This document shows, in pieces, positions 6,440 through 6,453 of a DNA stretch of 6,453 bases. The stretch spans positions 1-6,453 of the forward strand of contig JAHDSS010000582.1 in assembly GCA_018432565.1 (NCBI GenBank), given 5' to 3'. Made by a program: the position numbers and the translations under genes. Source of the DNA: Kiritimatiellia bacterium (lineage in GTDB: Bacteria; Verrucomicrobiota; Kiritimatiellia; CAIQIC01; Lenti-01). Within the stretch, counting starts at the first letter, position 1. The number at the start of each line of letters is the position of its first letter. The notes under the pieces are model-generated. The model was not told where the DNA came from. It saw only the letters and a program-made list of their open reading frames with translations, and did no database searches.

Positions 6440-6453
6440 CGCGCTGCGTCAAA

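Larger units (their letters stand above)
6191..6453. other. Non-coding flank downstream of the operon
   Basis: The 263 bp after the permease stop hold a C7 run (6191-6197), a 9-bp tandem duplication, a CAGGATT repeat block, a T-rich segment and a GC palindrome. I found no clear intrinsic terminator with a T-run on the + strand just after the operon. Base composition changes strongly: in 6311-6410 I count 50 G+C, 39 T and 11 A per 100 bases on the + strand, against a very C-rich operon. That suggests a boundary between different kinds of sequence. Confidence 0.6.

Overview
The window is GC-rich and holds one complete three-gene operon on the + strand, preceded by the tail of an unrelated gene and followed by a non-coding, repeat-bearing flank. 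The outer-membrane receptor shows a diderm (Gram-negative) host. Two soft clues point to the PVC group, perhaps Kiritimatiellota or Verrucomicrobiota: the C-terminal domain of the first gene (a TNLLDPEW...YYRIEV pattern) and the short intergenic repeats built on CAGGATT/ACAGGAT. This placement rests on pattern memory and was not tested by a search.

Layout: 1-306 is the 3' end of a gene that starts left of the window. 307-472 is an intergenic region with a CAGGAT-family repeat in minus orientation, a 7-bp pyrimidine-rich tandem repeat and a strong Shine-Dalgarno. 473-2602 encodes a TonB-dependent outer-membrane receptor of the siderophore-receptor type. 2628-3383 encodes an ABC ATPase of the LolD/MacB/YbbA type. 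3380-6190 encodes a large permease with two FtsX-like halves and about ten membrane segments, overlapping the ATPase gene by ATGA. 6191-6453 is a flank with a 9-bp tandem duplication, a second CAGGATT repeat in plus orientation, a T-rich segment of about 50% GC, and a perfect 22-bp GC palindrome.

How the genes may work together: the ATPase and permease almost certainly form one inner-membrane ABC complex, and tight spacing suggests the receptor is transcribed with them. The pairing is unusual. A TonB receptor imports across the outer membrane, but FtsX/MacB-type ABC systems are normally mechanotransmission, lipoprotein-release or efflux machines rather than classical importers. No periplasmic binding protein, FecCD/BtuC-type permease, membrane-fusion adaptor or TonB/ExbBD gene lies in the window. 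The substrate cannot be read from the sequence; iron chelates or another scarce ligand are guesses from the receptor family.

The most notable points are this receptor plus FtsX-type ABC cassette, the oppositely oriented copies of one repeat family bracketing it, and the sharp change in third-position base preference (G-ending to C-ending) between the first gene and the operon.
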